Assembly (NCBI GenBank): GCA_004431415.1
Contig: QPMI01000212.1
Span: forward strand, 81,678 to 145,677
Direction: 5' to 3'
DNA: 64,000 bases
DNA from: Cyanophora paradoxa
Lineage: Eukaryota > Glaucocystophyceae > Cyanophorales > Cyanophoraceae
Below the pieces are notes generated by a model. The model ran no database searches. It was not told where the DNA came from and worked only from the letters and a program-made list of their open reading frames with translations. The number at the start of each line of letters is the position of its first letter. The first letter of the stretch is position 1. Both the position numbers and the translations under genes were made by a program. Shown piece after piece: positions 63,763-64,000 of this stretch.

Positions 63763-64000
63763 GCACCTCGCCTCCGCCTCAGGCGCCCTAGCTCTTCAAA
63801 GTCCATGACTCAGTGACAGATGCGCGCGCACACTATGCGTCTCCCCAAGAGTAAGAGCGCGAGTAGTACTGCGTATACAACGAGGCGTAGTATATTGAAA
63901 CCCGCGGGATCGCGAGGGCGGGTCTGCTACACGTTCATGGGCACGGCGCGGGCAGCTCTTGCGGGGAGAGTAGCGGTCTATGAGGCCATAGCCGATCGCC
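63763..64000. other. Right-edge sequence without a called gene
   Basis: About 240 bp, presumably the 3' flank of the Rieske gene. I see no further exon. Confidence 0.4.

Noticed and set aside
1-64000. Bacterial features (operons, ribosome binding sites, CRISPR arrays, insertion sequences)
   Set aside because: Genes carry many short spliceosomal introns and the tRNA has a nuclear-type intron; no repeat-spacer array or transposase was seen.
1-64000. Haptophyte or pelagophyte origin (also GC-rich, with GC-AG introns in some)
   Set aside because: Plastid precursors here start directly with an MAF-type transit peptide and lack the ER signal peptide that complex plastids require. Not fully excluded without a marker gene.

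Overview
This is nuclear DNA of a very GC-rich eukaryote with many short introns. The best guess is a glaucophyte alga of the Cyanophora type. Four sequence features point there. First, two plastid precursors begin MAFVAATPF and MAFTASFAS, the phenylalanine-bearing N-terminus typical of glaucophyte transit peptides. Second, there are genes for a thylakoid-type Hlip/CURT1-like protein, a PsbP-domain lumenal protein and a plastid-type Omp85. Third, there are basal-body and ciliary genes (TMEM107, an SSX2IP/ADIP homologue). Fourth, introns run mostly about 50-110 nt, are C/G-rich, and show a large share of GC-AG junctions among ordinary GT-AG ones. The organism assignment is an inference; no rRNA or plastid marker lies in the window.

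Layout, left to right: the 3' end of an unknown gene (to 364); a WD40 protein (-) head-to-head with the DNA-repair factor XPC/Rad4 (+, 4729-8446); a P-loop nucleoside-kinase-like protein (+, to 9968); a kelch-repeat protein with coiled-coil and acidic tail (-, 10909-15304); TMEM107 (-) head-to-head with TFIIH subunit TFB5/GTF2H5 (+); a small unknown gene (-); a probable axonemal protein (+, 18321-20142); a PsbP-domain lumen protein (-) head-to-head with the SSX2IP/ADIP homologue (+, to 24229); a Hlip/CURT1-like membrane protein (+); a calpain (-, 25706-29567); an unknown gene (-) head-to-head with a secreted or type I membrane protein carrying a Kre9/KNH-like domain (+, to 34011); a probably N-myristoylated protein (+); an AT-richer island (35.5-37.1 kb); a Toc75/Omp85 protein (-) head-to-head with a membrane-anchored KP-43-type subtilase (+, 39950-44921); ARMC8/Gid5 (-) head-to-head with a Cys-rich nuclear-type protein (+); a very large J-domain/fibronectin-III protein with a C-terminal PCNA-interaction box (-, 50465-56439); an unknown helical protein (+); a plastid-targeted protoglobin (-, 59962-61702); an intron-containing tRNA-Tyr; and a Rieske [2Fe-2S] protein (+, to 63762).

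Genes are tightly packed and usually alternate strand, with at least six divergent pairs separated by about 75-260 bp. The window holds two nucleotide-excision-repair factors (XPC and the TFIIH repair subunit TFB5), several ciliary genes, and several plastid genes, but they do not form an operon-like pathway. Exon joins were worked out by hand from splice motifs, phase and family conservation. Where I give exact exon coordinates the frames add up; elsewhere the outer limits are better supported than the internal joins.
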